A DNA stretch of 64,000 nucleotides from Lachnospiraceae bacterium NK3A20 (GTDB taxonomy: Bacteria; Bacillota; Clostridia; Lachnospirales; Lachnospiraceae): NCBI GenBank assembly GCA_900107575.1, contig FNQX01000014.1, positions 32,057 through 96,056 of the forward strand, written 5' to 3'. This document shows, piece after piece, positions 61,001 through 64,000 of the stretch (positions are counted from its first letter, which is position 1; each line of letters opens with the position of its first letter). The notes beneath the pieces were generated by a model that did no database searches, was not told the origin of the DNA, and worked only from the letters and a program-made list of their open reading frames with translations. The translations under genes and the position numbers were made by a program.

Positions 61001-64000
61001 TACAACCGTTGTCACCGCCGGTCTGATCACTGATACGACAGTCAAGAATCATGTAACGGACGGCAATACCGGTGCAGACGGTTCAAAGGGCGTCGGAGTT
61101 GGTGAAGACGAGCAGCTCAAAGTAAAGAAGGAAGTCGTCAGCACCAGTCCGGAAACAACCGAGTGGAAGGTGACTGTCCATGTACCGAAGTCCGGTTACA
61201 GCGATCTGACCGTGATGGATAAGCTGCCCTTCCAGTGGATTGACCAGAAGGTTTATGCGGACACGCTGGTAGCCGGTTCTCTGAAGGTTTCCGGTCTTCT
61301 GGGGGAGGAATCCTATCAGATGGAGGAGGCTGTCGAACAGGATCAGTCGAATACCTTCACTCTGACTTTCTATCAGGATGCCGGACACAAAACGCCCGGT
61401 CTTGCGGCTGGCACAGACAGCCGTGATGTTGTCATTACGTTTTCAACCCATAATAACCCGGACTGGATGAAGAAATACGAGACGGATCGGGTTGACTGGT
61501 ACAAGAATCATACCAACAATGTGGCCGCAAAGGTGAAGGATGTCGTAAAGCAGGCTAATGCAACCTCTACTCCGGCAAATTCCACTATTCGTAAGCTGCT
61601 TAAGGGAAAGAGTACGGCAACGATTGACGGCGTCACCTACCCTGTTTACAGCTATGAACTTCAGCTCGAAAACGTCACGAAGGATTCTCTTGTTCTGGAA
61701 GATAATTTTGATACGGATTATCTGAAGTATTACGAGACTCCCGGACTGGCGATCAGCGGCGGAGATGTCTATGGGCAGTATGACAGCAACGGCGGCAAGG
61801 CAGCTGTTACAAACACGGATACGGGCATAGAGATCCAGGTGTCCTCGCTTCCGAAAAAAGATGGTGCGTATTATACCGTTTATGCGATCCGCTACTCGCT
61901 GATCGTGAAGGACGAGGCTGCGCTGAAAGCACTGGATCAGGCCAGCATAGCAAACGCTGATGGGGTATCACTGAAAAATACAGCAAAATGGGATGGAAAG
62001 AGTTCCAATGAAGTCACGGTGACATATAAATATGATTCACTGAGCAAGAAAATGACTGAAACTCCTTCCAAGGAGAACCACTATCGCGCAACTTACCAGC
62101 TGGTGGTGAATCCTAACGCGGATGATCTTCTGCCCGGAGGCGACCAGCTGACACTGACAGATAAAATGTCGTCCAACCTGAGGTTTCTGGAAGATACACT
62201 TGTGATCACTCCGTCTGACAAGGTCACCTACAAGTATCAGGATTCTACATTGACCATGCAGATTCCTGATGAGACGAAGGTGGAGATCACCTACTGCGCA
62301 TATGTAACAGGAAAGGACGAACAGACCTATACCAATACGGCAACGCTGGAGGGAAATACAAAGACCGTTGAACAAAAAGTGACAATTGATTCTTCCGGCA
62401 GCGGCAGCGGCAGCAATCCCTACATCAAGCTGCACAAAATAAGCGCGGCGGATCATGCTTCTCTGGCAGGAGCCGTTTATCAGCTGTACCGATATAATGC
62501 GGCAGGCGACAGAAGCCCGGTAACAGATGGTTCAGGAAATCCGGTTCAGTTTACTACTGGTGCGGATGGCTTGACGCAGATCGTTGGAGATCAGAACAAG
62601 TATGGATGGGTTTTGTGGAAAGACAGCCGGTATGCGCTGGTAGAAATTAAAGCGCCTGTCGGCTACAAGCTGAGCGATAAGCCTGTCAACTTTACGATTT
62701 CTGATTCTATCGGCCAAGATGACGAAGACATCTATTACAGCGGCGACACGGTTACAGTTTCCGACGAGGTGGAGAGAACAGAGATACGCGGCAGCAAGGT
62801 CTGGGATGACAACAATAACCAGGACGGCAAGCGGCCGGACAGCATCACCATCCGCCTTCAGGCAGACGGCAAAGAGGTGACAAGTAAGGAGGTTACTGCC
62901 GCAGACAACTGGACATGGACATTTGGTGATCTTCCTAAATATGCGGACGGGCAGGAAATTATCTATACGGTTACGGAAGACACGGTCGAGGGGTATACGC
63001 CAAAGATTGAAGGCGACGCCGCAGCCGGATTTACCATCACAAACAGCTACGTGCCGGACAAGACCAGTCTTTCTGTCACCAAGGCGTGGAGCGACAACAA
63101 CGATCAGGACGGCAAGCGGCCGGACAGCGTCACAGTTCATCTTCTGGCGGACGGAGAGGATACCGGAGAGAGTCTTGTTCTGAACGGAGCTAACAGCTGG
63201 ACGGGATCCTTTGCGGAACTGGATGCGAAAAAGGCTGGTAAGAACATTGAATATACGGTAAAGGAAGATGCCGTTGCAGGATACGCAGCGGTGATCACAG
63301 GGGATGCCGAAACCGGCTACACTGTCACCAATACGCACGCTCCGGAGACAATTTCCGTGAGCGGAAGCAAGACCTGGGATGATAACGATAACCAGGACGG
63401 CGTAAGGCCGGAGAGCATCACGATCCGTGTGCTGGCAAATGGTAAAGAAGTAGCCACCAAAGAAGTTACCGAAACTGACAACTGGGCATGGACCTTCAAG
63501 GATCTTCCGAAGTATGAGGAAGGTAAGGAAATCACCTACACTATCACCGAGGATGCCGTTGTGGGATACACGCCCGAGATCAAGGACTATGATGTCACCA
63601 ACACCCATACACCGGGTAAGACCAGCGTTGCGGTCACCAAGGCATGGGATGACAAGAACAACCAGGATGGCAAGCGGCCGGACAGCGTCACCGTTCGTCT
63701 TCTGGCAGACGGCGAGGACACCGGAAAGAGTGTCGTTCTGAGTGCGGCTAACAACTGGTCCGATACCTTCAAGGATCTGGACGAGAAGAAGGCTGGCAAA
63801 GCGATTGCCTACACGGTTGAAGAAGCTGAGGTCGCAGGCTATGATGTCACGATCACAGGGGATGTAAAGACCGGCTTCACGGTTACGAATACGCATGAGA
63901 CCGAAAAGACGAGCATCAGCGGTAGCAAGACCTGGAAAGATAATGACAACCAGGATGGTGCAAGACCGGACAGCATCACGATTAATCTTCTGGCAAATGG
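58059..64000 (+). CDS. Cna-B repeat surface adhesin (3' end outside window)
   Basis: The frame is open from the ATG at 58059 (GGGAG eight bases upstream) to the window end, about 1980 residues without a stop. A signal peptide (MSKMLIKRIVATIGIAAMVASN... to about residue 35) is followed by a Glu/Ala/Thr/Ser-rich stalk (about 36-215, ATEASTE-like units), beta-rich ligand or adhesin-type domains (about 220-1560), and at least four complete Cna-B modules from about 62778 on, plus the start of a fifth. Modules alternate: ISGSKTWDDN.NQDG.RP.SIT.R and SVTKAWDDKNNQDGKRPDSVTV.LLADGEDTG, a superrepeat of about 565 bp. Each has the Lys and Asn expected for isopeptide bonds. An LPxTG anchor should lie downstream. 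Confidence 0.9.
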   Translation, partial: MSKMLIKRIVATIGIAAMVASNMAGAIEPITVYAAGSAEEASVEAGSQAEEAVAEAPAAEEPTPAPAVEEPAQVEEPVQEEAPAKEETSSTSMEESATETATATAAPTEDAEKAVIEAADEKSTTAATEGAGTEATEGTTESAVETSTEGETEKATEASTESATESATEASTEGATEGATEVSTEAATEDTTEATTEAATEEVTEAAIEDATEETEFDWSNVEPEITTEHKTVTINVSAKDENGSELQTWTGRITDAGSYTVKAKSIQGYTYKSQSATTITNELVEGEEVRDEEAGTIARTDSFLTKVDGTKTDAASIDVTITYKENETEDKTVSFYGSAKANDSTIAGYHFFNVKVGEGETPVADLAPSIGGYTFRNALVNGEEITALKREVRETANGKVRVDSIKADGSWEDVSKNVSIVFNYDEDEQYTTNLTATSSDGKVEITASMTEDAKLPAGTVLKADAVTGSDKAAAMRKTAEALGVDADKVFGVAYDIYFLHGEERIEPDDQVHITMKFVEDVKIEIPDNMVVTDSVVVHIDKDGDSEKVSSGNVVTEGSQDVTVREVSFVSDEFSVYTMALKSEPADAVPGSGSSNLADFLTSANSNLTPNADGTYTVKPGQNFSLDLTFQENENHQLNDTEDLTYPIPAGLNLNGAEGTFDVDVSDESGSGTVSGNTYKIENGVLTVRLNQNDPNFPRLQAEGNVGFTLHFNASLDGQPDDVTFTDKITYKFDYKEPEPKVTVQKTGSYEETSDLIRYTVVVTSTGSNTDVTVTDQLAGTALIYQKDVSGTSDKNGPLSVTATNTDSGYTYVIPSMTDGEKVTLTYTAKVDYNKLSGDGTYDETNNKVKTVSKEDPKGGEGSKDFTNQIHYRTMTKTAGAASTDGDGNTVIPWTVNANDKRKVSLAGKSITDTIDAASQSIMHYSGSGINILVTKEDGATETRTVSWDQLKTTSDDKGLTSWSYQVPESDGKYSYKITYDTTVVTAGLITDTTVKNHVTDGNTGADGSKGVGVGEDEQLKVKKEVVSTSPETTEWKVTVHVPKSGYSDLTVMDKLPFQWIDQKVYADTLVAGSLKVSGLLGEESYQMEEAVEQDQSNTFTLTFYQDAGHKTPGLAAGTDSRDVVITFSTHNNPDWMKKYETDRVDWYKNHTNNVAAKVKDVVKQANATSTPANSTIRKLLKGKSTATIDGVTYPVYSYELQLENVTKDSLVLEDNFDTDYLKYYETPGLAISGGDVYGQYDSNGGKAAVTNTDTGIEIQVSSLPKKDGAYYTVYAIRYSLIVKDEAALKALDQASIANADGVSLKNTAKWDGKSSNEVTVTYKYDSLSKKMTETPSKENHYRATYQLVVNPNADDLLPGGDQLTLTDKMSSNLRFLEDTLVITPSDKVTYKYQDSTLTMQIPDETKVEITYCAYVTGKDEQTYTNTATLEGNTKTVEQKVTIDSSGSGSGSNPYIKLHKISAADHASLAGAVYQLYRYNAAGDRSPVTDGSGNPVQFTTGADGLTQIVGDQNKYGWVLWKDSRYALVEIKAPVGYKLSDKPVNFTISDSIGQDDEDIYYSGDTVTVSDEVERTEIRGSKVWDDNNNQDGKRPDSITIRLQADGKEVTSKEVTAADNWTWTFGDLPKYADGQEIIYTVTEDTVEGYTPKIEGDAAAGFTITNSYVPDKTSLSVTKAWSDNNDQDGKRPDSVTVHLLADGEDTGESLVLNGANSWTGSFAELDAKKAGKNIEYTVKEDAVAGYAAVITGDAETGYTVTNTHAPETISVSGSKTWDDNDNQDGVRPESITIRVLANGKEVATKEVTETDNWAWTFKDLPKYEEGKEITYTITEDAVVGYTPEIKDYDVTNTHTPGKTSVAVTKAWDDKNNQDGKRPDSVTVRLLADGEDTGKSVVLSAANNWSDTFKDLDEKKAGKAIAYTVEEAEVAGYDVTITGDVKTGFTVTNTHETEKTSISGSKTWKDNDNQDGARPDSITINLLAN

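Noticed and set aside
1..64000. tRNA, rRNA, insertion sequence or prophage genes
   Set aside because: I scanned for cloverleaf-like sequences, transposase or integrase frames and terminal inverted repeats around genes and saw none.

Overview
The window reads as a chromosomal segment of a moderately GC-rich Gram-positive anaerobe, most likely class Clostridia and probably Lachnospiraceae. The evidence is the LipO/LplB/YtcP/YesL style of sugar ABC transporter, DUF4364 beside rarA, a small type IV pilin-like operon, an anaerobic NrdG activase, AGGAGG-type ribosome binding sites and a Cna-B surface adhesin. This is inference from gene families; no rRNA or tRNA gene is present to fix the taxonomy.

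Region 1-10 kb is a hemicellulose locus: the end of a sugar-binding protein, a GH120-like beta-helix hydrolase, a LacI regulator, a GH31 hydrolase, a GH43 hydrolase, a translationally coupled 53-aa fragment that looks like a GH95 C-terminal domain, and an MFS permease. Region 9.9-18.9 kb is mixed housekeeping and accessory DNA: a SIMPL lipoprotein, a DUF1349 protein, two GNAT acetyltransferases flanking an AT-richer minus-strand operon (sigma factor, membrane protein, ABC ATPase, ABC permease), a flavin reductase overlapping nrdG, and a LarC-type nickel-insertion protein with a very large His-rich insertion and no LarC2 part.

Region 18.9-28 kb has rsmF, a regular palindrome array (20497-21132), a cysteine desulfurase, and a minus-strand pseudopilin operon headed by a GspF-like protein but without its ATPase. 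A second repeat array (26058-26350) and a transglutaminase-like lipoprotein follow. Region 28-47.6 kb starts with glgP and continues with a second, larger glucuronoxylan locus: GH120 beta-xylosidase, SASA acetylesterase, AraC regulator, GH67 alpha-glucuronidase, GH2 enzyme, two ABC permeases, a binding lipoprotein, a YesL-like protein and a polyol/xylitol-type dehydrogenase. Together these could deacetylate, de-glucuronidate, import and hydrolyse acetylated glucuronoxylan fragments.

Region 47.7-64 kb holds rarA, a DUF4364 gene, a DUF4349 lipoprotein, a Rho factor with a long disordered insertion, a CAP-domain lipoprotein, a 1092-aa protein joining two GT-C-type glycosyltransferase halves, and the first 1980 codons of a Cna-B repeat adhesin that runs off the window.

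The most unusual element is the array after rsmF. It has 14 complete palindromes TGTCGAA-(4/5 nt)-TTCGACA separated by spacers of exactly 23 bp, giving a 41-42 bp period (about four helical turns), with degenerate units at both ends. The arms are nearly invariant while spacers and loops drift, and the heptamer equals the Spo0A box. Its function is unknown. A second array (six copies of GGGCCAATA, three per strand, 51-52 bp apart), a palindrome cluster inside a pseudopilin gene and a stop-codon-adjacent dispersed repeat suggest the genome carries several palindromic repeat families.
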